A program made the position numbers and the translations under genes. 64,000 nt of DNA, from positions 744,001 to 808,000 of the forward strand of contig QXEO01000342.1 in assembly GCA_007115705.1 (NCBI GenBank), given 5' to 3'. This document shows, piece by piece, positions 57,501 through 62,138 of this stretch; position 1 is the stretch's first letter, and every line of letters begins with the position of its first letter. The stretch comes from Dactylis glomerata. Taxonomy: Eukaryota > Streptophyta > Magnoliopsida > Poales > Poaceae. The notes beneath the pieces were generated by a model. It ran no database searches and was not told the origin of the DNA. It saw only the letters and a list, made by a program, of their open reading frames with translations.

Positions 57501-60500
57501 AATCTTGTTGACATAGGATTCCTCTCGGTTAACTTGATAATAGTGTTAACTTCTTAACAGTTAACCAAAGTTTAAATAGCCGTATAAGCATCAATAGACG
57601 ATATAGACTGCACCACTTTTTTTTTTTGTTCTATGGAAGACAAGAGAGAGATGGGATAAGTATGCCGAAAACCCCTCATACAATTGGGATATTGCACAAA
57701 TGATATATCCACATGATCCGTGTCGCGGGTGCATTCACAGACACCCGGGATGCGGACACCCCCTTTCTCAGTTTGGCACGGGGCGCAGAGGTGTTCCAGA
57801 TGCTCCACAAGCAAACGGGGACACAGTAGTTTTTTACCCAGGTCCAGGCAGCTCGAAAGCTAACATCCCTATGTCCTGCACGGTTGGATTATATGTGGGT
57901 GTTTACCGCTCTCACAACGGGGAGTGGCTCTTCCCGAGGGCGCCTGCTTCTCTAACTCTAAGCCCACCGAAAAGGGGAGTACCAATGGAGTGCAGGTAGT
58001 CTAGCTGGGCTTACAAAGGGGTCTGGTTACCTATCTTACTGCATACCAACCGACCAACTGATCAACCCTTTACTCAGTAGCCACGGTCCTCCTTTTATAC
58101 TTCAAGGGGATATCACAGAGGCTACGGGCTGCGTCGCTTGTGCCATGACGCGTGGCACCGCATGTGGCAAACGGCTCCTGCGACGGGCATGGGACAAGCA
58201 GTACACGACACGGTGTGGTGCCGTGCGCTGCTCCACACTCTGACCGCAAAGACTTGGTGAGACACCTCCCTGCTCCCGGGGACGCTCCGTCCCATCTAGT
58301 CGGCACGGCAGACGTCTTCTGCCACTGGCCTTGGAGTCGGCCTCTCTCTGTTCTTCGTCAAACGTCGCTGTCACCCTGCACAGGGCTGGTCATCATCACG
58401 TGCGCAGGGGGCGGGCGTAATGACTCTTCTGCAGGCATGGAGATGGGCGTCCCATCCCATCCCATCTCTATCTGTCAACGAAGGGCGCACTGGCGTGCCC
58501 ACCCTTTCCGAGGCTGGGTCGGTGACGTCAGTGCTGACCATAGCTGATCATGATGTAGTCATGTTGGCTTATATATTTCAGATGTTTTACTTCAAAATTT
58601 ATTTTTAACTGCACACCATAGCTGATCACATCACTACCACTAGTGGCCACTATATGGTACCCTATACAACAATACTTCATATGCATGCTTTTTTAAGACA
58701 TTGTTAAATTGTTATAGCCTGTAAAGCAATGACACAAAGAATAGCAAATATTGTGACATTATGTGGTCTTGTGAGAAGTGAATTAATGGCTGACAGTCGT
58801 ATCACCGTTACTGTTAAGAGTTGAGAAGCACGAGGAAGTTCACATTTAAACTAGTCATTTCTTTATTATTGTTTTGCACTAGGAATCTTAAGAGGAAGTT
58901 ACATCCCGCTGATGTTCTGTTCGAAGCTGTCACAGATTACCATATGTACTTCTGAAGTAGTCTATACCTAATAATAAAAGCAGAAGCGTTTCTCTCTTCG
59001 TCCGTCGCAATGCGCTTTCGTGATTCCACCTTTATGCTTTCGTGAGTCCACCTTTATGCCTTCGTATGTGTCGTACATCCCAAAAAAAAAATATATCCGA
59101 TAACATACGAACCAAATCCTGGCAAGCGAATCGATCGCTACCTTCAATCGGCGACCAGTGCGGCGTGAGATAAAACGAAAGAGACCTCTCTCGCAAAACG
59201 CTCTTGCGTTCGGTTTCCCGAGGAGTAGTCCTCTCCGTGGATTGCTTGCCTAGCCCTAGCCGCCGCCATCTCAGCCGTCGTCAGCGCCGCAGCTAGAGGC
59301 TCCAATGATTTCCGGCTACCGTGGTTGAGGTGTTGCAGGATGGCGGCGTGGCGATGTAGGTATCCAGGTGGTGGAGATTGGCCGGCGGCGTATCGAGGTG
59401 GCTGGGTGGCAGCGTGCGGCCGTTCTTGCAGGGCGAGGATGTCGTTGCGCATCCGGCGGTGAGAGCGTCACTCCAAAGGACGGGCTTCGACACCCTCCTC
59501 TTTGACCGTCCAGCGAGGACGCCGGCCAGGACAGAGACGTTGGGAGAGGTGACAACCTCAATCAGTTACAAGCTATGGAATCTCGATCTGGTGCTTCCCT
59601 TCTGCTGGAGTCGTTCTATGTGGAGCAGCTCGAGGGTCGCTCTTCTTCCGGAGCGTCATGGCGGTTGCGTCGTCGCCCTGCTGCACTGATGCGCTCCCAC
59701 GAGAAGTTCGTGTGAGGAGTGGCTGCTGACGGCGCCTTGTGCTATGCAGTAGCGCTTCTCTCGTAAATCACGTCGGAGCTGCAAGGGCCTGCTTCTGATG
59801 GGCTCAAACCTGAAGCTAGGTGTGGTGCCACGGGTAGATTCCTGCACACGGCTGATAGGCTTGCCCCTGCTTCTACTTTTCACTCAGACTACTGCTGATT
59901 CGAGTGCTGCGCGTCAGAATCTGTGGATGGCCAGGAGGACCGGCTGCTGGAAGCCTGCCCAGTGCAAGCGCCGCGATATCACCCAGGTTTGCTACAAAAA
60001 TCTGCAAGCAGTTGCAGATCTTCACCCAATGGTGCTACTAATGGATCAACGAATAATCTTCAGTACAACTAAATAGTGGAGGATCTGTTGCTCAAGTTGC
60101 TTCATTGCTTGGTTGAGAATCGTATAAAAGTTAATATACACCGTAATTCCCTTTTGCAATCTAACAGTTTTTATAAAATCAATTGTCATGTAAGAGTTAC
60201 TAATTTATAATCTGCACATATTCTAATTTTCAAGCTATAGTGACGTACTACCATAAAATGATATTATTTTTGTATGACATACCAGCACGATTCTGAAAGC
60301 TAGAAGGAGACGTAAAGTTGCTTAAAAATGTAAACATAATAAATATAACTATTTGATACATATCTTGGGAAGCCACTTTGTTACAATCGGTTCAGTTTGT
60401 ATTCTTACGACTTGCATATTCTGGAGCAACCCAGCTTCACTGCCTTATCCCGACATTTCTACTGATAAATGTATATTAATCTGCTTCATCTTTTTTCTCC

Positions 60501-61848
60501 TTTGCAAAAAAACTATGCCAGATCACCATTTATTTCAGGGTATACTTACAATAAAAAACTCAACTCATAGATCAATGTCATGTGTTTTATTTGATTGAGC
60601 TCCAGAAACAATTTTATCGTCTGTTATAACAAAATGGTTCTGTAACACACTTATATTGGCATAATTGTTTATACTAATATAAATAAATATATAACCCCTT
60701 GCAACACACGGGCATATTTCCTAGTATTTATAAGGAACTGTCATATTTCTTCTGTTGAAGATATGTGGATTACCCAATCTCTCCATTTGTTCAAACTTTT
60801 TGTTCTACTGGTTGGCACATGAAACTTAATATGGTATCAAAGCGGAGGTCTTGGGTTCAAGTCTCGGCTTCGCAAAAAGGCATACCCAGTGCTGAAAGCT
60901 CCCACACATTATGGGGTCTGAGGAAGGGAATTTCTAGGCAGCCTTTCCCTTGGTTTTTTACTGTTCTTATGCAAAGAAGCGGATTTGAACCCAGGACCTC
61001 CAGGACACAAGTGGAGATACTCTACCACTGCTCCAGGCCCAGCCTTCAAGTCTCGTCTTTCGCAGTTTGTGAGAAAAAAATTGCTTGCCCTCTTTCTCTG
61101 TACACTTCAGTTCTTATGTTAGATAACCGATTGGTTTCAAACAAGTGGGGTCCATTAGATAGCATGCTTCTGATGTCACCAGGTCTGCTAGGTACAATTT
61201 AATAAAGGAGATAGGGTAGTGGGAGGTAAATTGTAGTTGATATGGGTAATCTTGTGAGTCTAAGTTGTAAATGTGAAATTCAATAAGTAAATGTAGGAAA
61301 TACAAAAAGTATAGGTAGGACAATAATGATCTAGGTAAAGGATTCCTCTTAAGATTTGCCACCTTTGGAGATCATTGTACTATGGACATTGAAGGTTTTT
61401 TTAAAAAAAAAAATTATGATGCAGGGTACGATTCCACTATGGTCACCCTGATGTTTTCGATAGAATCTTTCACATCACGAGGGGTGGCATAAGCAAGGCA
61501 TCAAAGGTTATTAACCTTAGTGAGGACATCTTTGCAGGTACCGTATCCAAAGAATATGCATTTTGCAGTTTCTATTCCTTTTTCCTAGTAAGCTAATTTT
61601 TGTTCTGATAAATTTGAGGGTTCAATTCAACCCTACGGCGAGGAAATGTTACCCATCACGAATACATACAGTTGGGTAAAGGACGCGATGTTGGAATGAA
61701 CCAAATATCCAACTTTGAGGCCAAGGTGGCAAATGGAAATGGTGAACAAACACTATGTCGTGATGTTTATCGCCTAGGACACAGATTTGATTTCTACAGG
61801 ATGTTGTCTATGTACTTCACCACGGTTGGCTTCTACTTCAGTAGCATG
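33368..61848 (+). CDS. CalS/GSL: Callose synthase (glucan synthase-like), exons 1-38, 3' end outside window
   Basis: The enzyme makes beta-1,3-glucan from UDP-glucose at the plasma membrane. I join 38 exons, all GT-AG, giving 1,434 codons with no stop and matching phases. Order: Vta1-like N-terminal region (residues about 60-160), FKS1-type domain (YLLIWGEASNVRFMPECLCY, about 324-343), first membrane cluster (about 455-735), cytosolic catalytic region (about 735-1,410) with RGQTLART / VRGMMYYRRALEL, NHAIIFTRGEALQAIDMNQ and NVTHHEYIQLGKGRD, then the first helix of the C-terminal membrane cluster (FYRMLSMYFTTVGFYFSSM). Family members have about 1,900-1,950 residues, so about 500 lie beyond the window. 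The many short exons fit the intron-rich CalS clades, not the few-intron GSL1/GSL5 type. I cannot assign the paralogue. The start was chosen for the TATA box and the context GGCGATGGCG. Confidence 0.95.
33579..34459. other. Intron 1 with a GCGCTTAA-rich foldback
   Basis: An 881-bp intron. Positions about 34,126-34,280 are packed with AAGCGC / GCGCTT words in both orientations (ATTAAGCGCTAAGCGCTGAG at the left, GTAGCGCTTAATTT at the right) and could fold on themselves. I see no target duplication and cannot name the family. Confidence 0.6.
34460..34560 (+). CDS. CalS/GSL: CalS exon 2
   Basis: Residues 71-104, CRKYAYKKVQRMDPSSIQRG then VRQFKTYMSLKLDQ: part of the Vta1-like domain. Acceptor CCAAG, donor GTAACC. 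Confidence 0.95.
35079..35176 (+). CDS. CalS/GSL: CalS exon 3
   Basis: Residues 105-137, DDTQFLVNDAKEIQRFYKNY. Acceptor TTGACAG, donor GTAAGG, phase 2. Confidence 0.93.
35257..35341 (+). CDS. CalS/GSL: CalS exon 4
   Basis: Residues 137-165, FDELARYYQVASSLYEVLRD. Acceptor ACTCAG, donor GTACTC. Confidence 0.93.
35435..35551 (+). CDS. CalS/GSL: CalS exon 5
   Basis: Residues 166-204, VMKRAKVVEEKSGHFRSYKY, ending ELPE. In most family members this region reads YNILPL; here it is YNIVSL. Donor GTTAGT. Confidence 0.92.
35642..35770 (+). CDS. CalS/GSL: CalS exon 6
   Basis: Residues 205-247, IKSAIDAIRNTDGLPKPQMS and DLLDWLSLAFGFQ. Donor GTAAAT. Confidence 0.95.
35908..35997 (+). CDS. CalS/GSL: CalS exon 7
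   Basis: Residues 248-277, NSNVENQRENMVLMLANIST. The NQRE(H/N) and LLAN pattern is family-typical. Donor GTAAGA. Confidence 0.95.
36068..36153 (+). CDS. CalS/GSL: CalS exon 8
   Basis: Residues 278-306, VDTVNDLGEKIFGNYESWCH. Donor GTAAGT, phase 2. Confidence 0.94.
36284..36413 (+). CDS. CalS/GSL: CalS exon 9
   Basis: Residues 306-349, with the FKS1 domain signature YLLIWGEASNVRFMPECLCY and the end IFHH. Donor GTAAGG. The 5.4-kb intron 9 follows. Confidence 0.96.
36808..37067 (-). repeat. Copia 3' LTR with internal repeats
   Basis: A 260-bp LTR. On the minus strand, units beginning TGTT(A/G)GA start at 37,067, 37,008 and 36,957. The first two end in TTCTAGG(A/G)GAG, so the LTR terminus and a polypurine-like GGGAG are reiterated inside it. 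Confidence 0.85.
37349..37750 (-). pseudogene. Copia RNase H region
   Basis: The minus frame reads YQQLIGQLIYLCHTRPDISY, SYCDTDWASCLGDRMSTSG and SWRSKKQPVVSRSTAEE, the usual Copia RNase H landmarks. The expected continuation of the AE(A/Y)E motif is altered (AEENIEQCPYV). Confidence 0.88.
37969..38490 (-). pseudogene. Copia reverse transcriptase region
   Basis: Two overlapping minus frames carry ARLVAKGYSRSYGIDYNETF and APVAK, then YQLDVKIAFLHGDLREEVYM, LRKLLYGLKQSPRAWFDRF. The catalytic YVDDI is at about 37,983-37,969. A frameshift lies near 38,250. Confidence 0.88.
39020..39957 (-). pseudogene. Copia GAG-pre-integrase and integrase
   Basis: The minus strand reads RLGHMFFDTMSKIFPEEMKN and CDACEYRKHTRTSY (zinc-binding part, 39,957-39,712), then IIRTDNGTEYVNHEFGNFL and FPDTNGVAERKNRHLLEVAR (core, 39,669-39,388), then RAVKCIFIDYPSRQKDYKCW (C-terminal part, 39,226-39,020). 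Frames are broken between the pieces. Confidence 0.88.
40065..40511 (-). pseudogene. Copia protease with altered active site
   Basis: The minus frame reads NWILDLGPSTHVTGRRSEFA. The family motif is WILDSGAS, so the active-site triad Asp-Ser-Gly has become Asp-Leu-Gly. Most of gag upstream is missing; only a start (MGETQGTEKVLEKLAQILTE, near 40,634) remains beyond a SINE-like insert. Confidence 0.8.
40481..40556 (+). repeat. SINE fragment inside Copia gag
   Basis: GGTCCTGGGTTTGAACCAGC (polymerase III B box) followed by CTGCATTGCACTTTG and AATCCCTCCCC matches the SINE at 54,657-54,774. The 3' tail is missing. A short CACTTG occurs on both sides. Confidence 0.6.
41291..41558 (-). repeat. Copia 5' LTR
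   Basis: A 268-bp LTR directly next to the primer-binding site (41,279-41,290 on the plus strand reads GCTCTGATACCA). It contains a TA repeat near 41,346-41,362 in place of the shorter TATATATAG of the other LTR. Confidence 0.9.
41818..41937 (+). CDS. CalS/GSL: CalS exon 10
   Basis: Residues 350-389, MAKQLNEMVEENYFQPPPGF and FLKVVIEPIYKVLQK. Acceptor TTGGCAG comes 254 bp after the Copia insertion, and the frame continues exactly from exon 9. Donor GTTAGT. Confidence 0.95.
42022..42098 (+). CDS. CalS/GSL: CalS exon 11
   Basis: Residues 390-415, ESQRSKGGTAGHSAWRNYDD then LNEQFW. The family motif WRNYDDLNE is intact. Donor GTAATC. Confidence 0.96.
42166..42232 (+). CDS. CalS/GSL: CalS exon 12
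   Basis: Residues 415-437, SEKCFMKLGWPWDLRADFFH. Donor GTAAGT. The segment between this exon and exon 13 is shorter than in typical family members. Confidence 0.93.
42233..43940. other. Intron 12, one possible MITE end
   Basis: A 1,708-bp AT-rich intron. The only repeat-like sign is GGATGGAGGGAGTA at 42,717-42,730, a Stowaway right end without a clear left partner. No coding exon was recognised in it. Confidence 0.4.
43941..44048 (+). CDS. CalS/GSL: CalS exon 13
   Basis: Residues 438-473, GHTVRKPKTNFVEVRTFLHL and FRSFNRMWMFFILAFQ: start of the first membrane cluster. Donor GTGATT. Confidence 0.94.
44123..44240 (+). CDS. CalS/GSL: CalS exon 14
   Basis: Residues 474-513, AMLIVSWSSSGSLSGITDAT and VLSVFITAALLNFIK. 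Donor GTGTAG, phase 1. Confidence 0.93.
44369..44700 (+). CDS. CalS/GSL: CalS exon 15
   Basis: Residues 513-623, the longest exon here. It has IRYLLKFFVAIAWIIILPVT and MVPNILAALLFLLPRLQNVM, ending FILFMWWIQ; several membrane helices. Donor GTCAGT. Confidence 0.95.
44782..44834 (+). CDS. CalS/GSL: CalS exon 16
   Basis: Residues 624-641, PRLYVARGMHEDILSIFK. The family motif PRLYVGRGMHE has Ala for Gly. Donor GTAAGT. Confidence 0.95.
44912..44972 (+). CDS. CalS/GSL: CalS exon 17
   Basis: Residues 641-661, YVFFWVVLLTCKLAFSFYVE, a membrane helix. Donor GTAAAT. Confidence 0.95.
45280..45400 (-). repeat. Possible LINE 3' tail in intron 17
   Basis: Positions 45,279-45,330 read, on the minus strand, ATCTATTGATGCATCCAGAA followed by GCAATGCTTTCACGTTTTCT and a short A-run. 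This resembles the 3' tails of grass LINEs (gcat and A-rich end). No coding part is visible. Confidence 0.35.
46047..46310. repeat. Imperfect tandem duplication in intron 17
   Basis: Two units of about 120-130 bp share CAGGTAG(G)ATAAAACCTGGG, TTTTTTATCT, CATGAAAA, GATTGATCTT and GAGCTAGTG...ACCTGGAAAT. Unit 1 is about 46,047-46,165 and unit 2 about 46,190-46,310. Confidence 0.75.
46511..46592 (+). CDS. CalS/GSL: CalS exon 18
   Basis: Residues 662-689, ISPMIEPTKFILNQVVGNYE and WHEVFPF. Donor GTAAGT, phase 1. The 5.6-kb intron 18 follows. Confidence 0.94.
46798..47411 (-). mobile_element. 5'-truncated LINE inserted in LTR1
   Basis: On the minus strand it encodes the end of an L1-type ORF2: CCFCDNKESIQHLFFECPLA (reverse-transcriptase zinc-binding motif), WAIWNSRNDHVFNK and HWIRMWSYLQ. 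A 3' tail follows with GATGCAGAGGCTGGGG and an A-run at 46,798. LTR1 sequence resumes at 47,412. A frame of 112 codons (46,965-47,303) is open. A target duplication is not evident. Confidence 0.85.
47436..47609. mobile_element. Stowaway MITE, 174 bp, inserted in LTR1
   Basis: Ends CTCCCTCCATTCCAAAATAT and, inverted, CTCCCTCCGTTCCAAAATAT, flanked by TA. The uninterrupted target TATTCTAGTGGAG is preserved in LTR2 (about 48,498-48,512). Long inverted arms (ATAAGATGTTTTAGCCCATC) show it can fold as a hairpin. Confidence 0.93.
50495..51550 (+). mobile_element. GC-rich non-autonomous retroposon with a LINE-like tail
   Basis: A GC-rich block without a credible protein, ending in GGCCGTATGCATCTCTTTGA, TGCAAAGGCTGGGG and a CCCATTTCGAAAAAG A-rich end (51,487-51,548). 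The tail matches the 3' end of the LINE at 46,798 (AAGGCCATATGCATCGCTTC, GATGCAGAGGCTGGGG, CCTATTTCGAAAAA). I infer a non-autonomous element that uses the LINE machinery. The left boundary is set by base composition only. Confidence 0.6.
51551..52162. other. Remaining 3' part of intron 18
   Basis: AT-rich, ending in the pyrimidine tract and acceptor TTTTTTTTGTAG. No repeat or exon recognised. Confidence 0.5.
52163..52212 (+). CDS. CalS/GSL: CalS exon 19
   Basis: Residues 689-705, MPHNLGVVITIWTPIVL. It continues the frame of exon 18 across 5.6 kb of insertions. Donor GTATGT. Confidence 0.94.
52291..52377 (+). CDS. CalS/GSL: CalS exon 20
   Basis: Residues 706-734, VYFMDTQIWYAIFSTVFGGV, ending SHVGE. 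YFMDTQIWYAIFST is a hallmark of plant callose synthases. Donor GTCAGT. Confidence 0.97.
52535..52618 (+). CDS. CalS/GSL: CalS exon 21
   Basis: Residues 735-762, IHTLGMLRVRFKSMPDAFRK then CHAATHKE. The donor GTTTTG is weak. Typical members carry about 20-30 more residues (a KKGLKATFS-type linker) before the next exon. Confidence 0.85.
52800..52882 (+). CDS. CalS/GSL: CalS exon 22
   Basis: Residues 763-790, RALDVRSFFCVWNSFINSLR and EEDFISD. Acceptor GTTCCAG, donor GTTGGA, phase 2. Confidence 0.92.
52954..53035 (+). CDS. CalS/GSL: CalS exon 23
   Basis: Residues 790-817, REKDILMAPSSSDNLSVVPW and PPFLLASK. The W-PPFLLASK motif is family-typical. Donor GTGTGT. Confidence 0.95.
53126..53289 (+). 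CDS. CalS/GSL: CalS exon 24
   Basis: Residues 818-872, VPTALHMAMTSKEGDVHELI and RYNAVIECYESLKNIV. Donor GTAAGA, phase 2. Confidence 0.94.
53363..53486 (+). CDS. CalS/GSL: CalS exon 25
   Basis: Residues 872-913, IVQDIDNTVQNSMQNNTLLE and KVSNTMAKLLQLL. Donor GTAATA. Confidence 0.93.
53598..53698 (+). CDS. CalS/GSL: CalS exon 26
   Basis: Residues 914-947, KSEPTDGSRERKIVNALQDF and MEIITRDFM, matching the family pattern DMLEVVTRDIM. Donor GTAAGA. Confidence 0.93.
53789..53873 (+). CDS. CalS/GSL: CalS exon 27
   Basis: Residues 947-975, ISKDENERKQSFTNLNMNVI then KEAVWREQ. The loop is shorter than in many members. Donor GTCTGC. Confidence 0.92.
53948..54099 (+). CDS. CalS/GSL: CalS exon 28
   Basis: Residues 976-1,026, CVRLHLLLTMKDSAMDVPTN and LDARRRITYFANSLFMKMP. 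The (K/R)DSAMDVP(T/S)NL(D/E)ARRRI block is strongly conserved. Donor GTGTGT. Confidence 0.97.
54657..54774 (+). repeat. SINE in intron 28 with 7-bp target duplication
   Basis: A B box GGTCCTGGGTTCGAACC near the start, then CTGCATTGCACTTTG, AATCCCTCCCC and the end GCACTGGGTCCTTTT. Flanked by ATTAATG at 54,650-54,656 and 54,775-54,781. The A box is missing, so it is 5'-truncated. It resembles the Au SINE of grasses. Confidence 0.82.
55067..55176 (+). CDS. CalS/GSL: CalS exon 29
   Basis: Residues 1,026-1,063, SVLTPYYNEEVLYSSHELNR and DGISILFYLQKIYP. LTPYY.EEVL is family-typical. Donor GTGAGC. Confidence 0.97.
55268..55390 (+). CDS. CalS/GSL: CalS exon 30
   Basis: Residues 1,063-1,104, DEWKNFLERIGVDPDNEEAV and IWASYRGQTLART. 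Donor GTAACA. Confidence 0.97.
55461..55529 (+). CDS. CalS/GSL: CalS exon 31
   Basis: Residues 1,104-1,127, VRGMMYYRRALELQCYEDMK. RGMMYYR(K/R)ALELQ is a core catalytic-region motif. Donor GTTAGC. Confidence 0.96.
55639..55789 (+). CDS. CalS/GSL: CalS exon 32
   Basis: Residues 1,127-1,177, DLGGDEYARSKAVADIKFTY and VVACQLYGMHK, the part proposed to bind UDP-glucose in this family. Donor GTAATT. Confidence 0.96.
55867..55972 (+). CDS. CalS/GSL: CalS exon 33
   Basis: Residues 1,177-1,212, TYPALRIAYIDEKEEPLPNG and HYYSVLVKG. Donor GTACTG. Confidence 0.96.
56246..56340. repeat. Truncated Stowaway MITE in intron 33
   Basis: A left end CTCCCTCCGTCCCTTAATAT after TA; the matching right end is missing. 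The right limit is a guess. Confidence 0.55.
56407..56529 (+). CDS. CalS/GSL: CalS exon 34
   Basis: Residues 1,213-1,253, EIYRIKLPGKPTEIGEGKP and NHAIIFTRGEALQAIDMNQ, among the most conserved segments of the family. Donor GTAAGT. Confidence 0.98.
56596..56711 (+). CDS. CalS/GSL: CalS exon 35
   Basis: Residues 1,254-1,292, DNYLEEAFKMRNLLEEFLIK and ILGVREHIFTG. Donor GTTGGT. Confidence 0.97.
56805..56888 (+). CDS. CalS/GSL: CalS exon 36
   Basis: Residues 1,292-1,320, SVSSLAWFMSNQETSFVTIG and QRVLANPLK. Donor GTATGT. The 4.5-kb intron 36 follows. Confidence 0.98.
57190..57292. mobile_element. Stowaway-like MITE, 103 bp, intron 36
   Basis: Ends CTCCCTCCGACCAATATTAC and, inverted, TTCCCTCCGACCACTATTAC, flanked by TA (57,188-57,189 and 57,293-57,294). 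Confidence 0.88.
57567..58560. repeat. GC-rich repeat-derived insert in intron 36, class uncertain
   Basis: About 1 kb of markedly higher GC than the surrounding intron, with overlapping frames on both strands and no protein motif. The phrase ACCCAGGTCCAGGCAGCTCG recalls text common in grass Gypsy elements, but no LTR end or duplication is visible. Confidence 0.4.
58961..60724 (+). mobile_element. Helitron-like element in intron 36
   Basis: The left end TCTATACCTAATAATAAAAG and the right end CACGGGCATATTTCCTAG (followed by T) match the 5'-TC and 3'-CTAG ends of grass Helitrons. A weak hairpin CCCCTTGCAACACACGGG lies just before CTAG. The base before the left end is G, not the expected A. The interior (59,144-60,076) is GC-rich with frames on both strands and may be captured DNA; I recognise no Rep/helicase. 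Confidence 0.6.
60875..61045 (-). repeat. Complete Au-type SINE nested in an older SINE
   Basis: On the minus strand it has an A box-like AGCAGTGGTAGAGTATCTCC, a B box GGTCCTGGGTTCAAATCC, then CTGCCTAGAAATTCCCTTCC, GTGTGGGAGCTTTCAGCACT and the end GGGTATGCCTTTTT. It is flanked by an imperfect 18-19-bp repeat (TTCAAGTCTCGGCTTCGCA at 60,857 and TTCAAGTCTCGTCTTTCGCA at 61,046). The duplicated target is itself the B box of an older tRNA-like sequence (GGTATCAAAGCGGAGGTCTT). Confidence 0.85.
61425..61537 (+). CDS. CalS/GSL: CalS exon 37
   Basis: Residues 1,320-1,358, VRFHYGHPDVFDRIFHITRG and SKVINLSEDIFAG. Acceptor TGATGCAG after a long A-rich run; the frame continues exactly from exon 36. Donor GTACCG. 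Confidence 0.97.
61619..61848 (+). CDS. CalS/GSL: CalS exon 38 (last in window)
   Basis: Residues 1,358-1,434, FNSTLRRGNVTHHEYIQLGK, NGNGEQTLCRDVYRLGHRFD and FYRMLSMYFTTVGFYFSSM. It ends in the first helix of the C-terminal membrane cluster. Donor GTATGA. Further exons must lie beyond 64,000, because the expected next motif (a TVLTVYVFLYGRLYL-type helix) is not found in the remaining sequence. Confidence 0.96.
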
Positions 61849-62138
61849 GTATGAATCTCATGCTTGGACATCTCAACTTTATATGCACATCCAGGAGGTA
61901 GAAAACCAGATCGATTTACTTTGTGAGCATAACAACAGACCAGATATGGACTTCTGTTTTGATTTCTCAGCAATCATACTTGCAAGAAGGCCTGCTGCTG
62001 AAATCAGTAGCAACCGTTGTTACTTGCTTTATAAAGATTGAAATCAATATTTTTGGGTTCAGCTGAAGTTTGATGCACATAAGACCATGTTGACAAGCAT
62101 GCCTTCTTATCTCTGCTTTTTTTTTTTGAGATGATGTG

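Noticed and set aside
57700..58547. GC-rich frames in intron 36 as a captured or antisense gene
   Set aside because: Overlapping frames on both strands, biased composition, no motif; retained only as a repeat-derived insert.
58870..58955. A possible exon before the Helitron-like element (acceptor-like TTTTGCACTAG, then GAATCTTAAGAGG)
   Set aside because: The translation does not match the callose synthase, and exon 36 joins exon 37 in frame without it.
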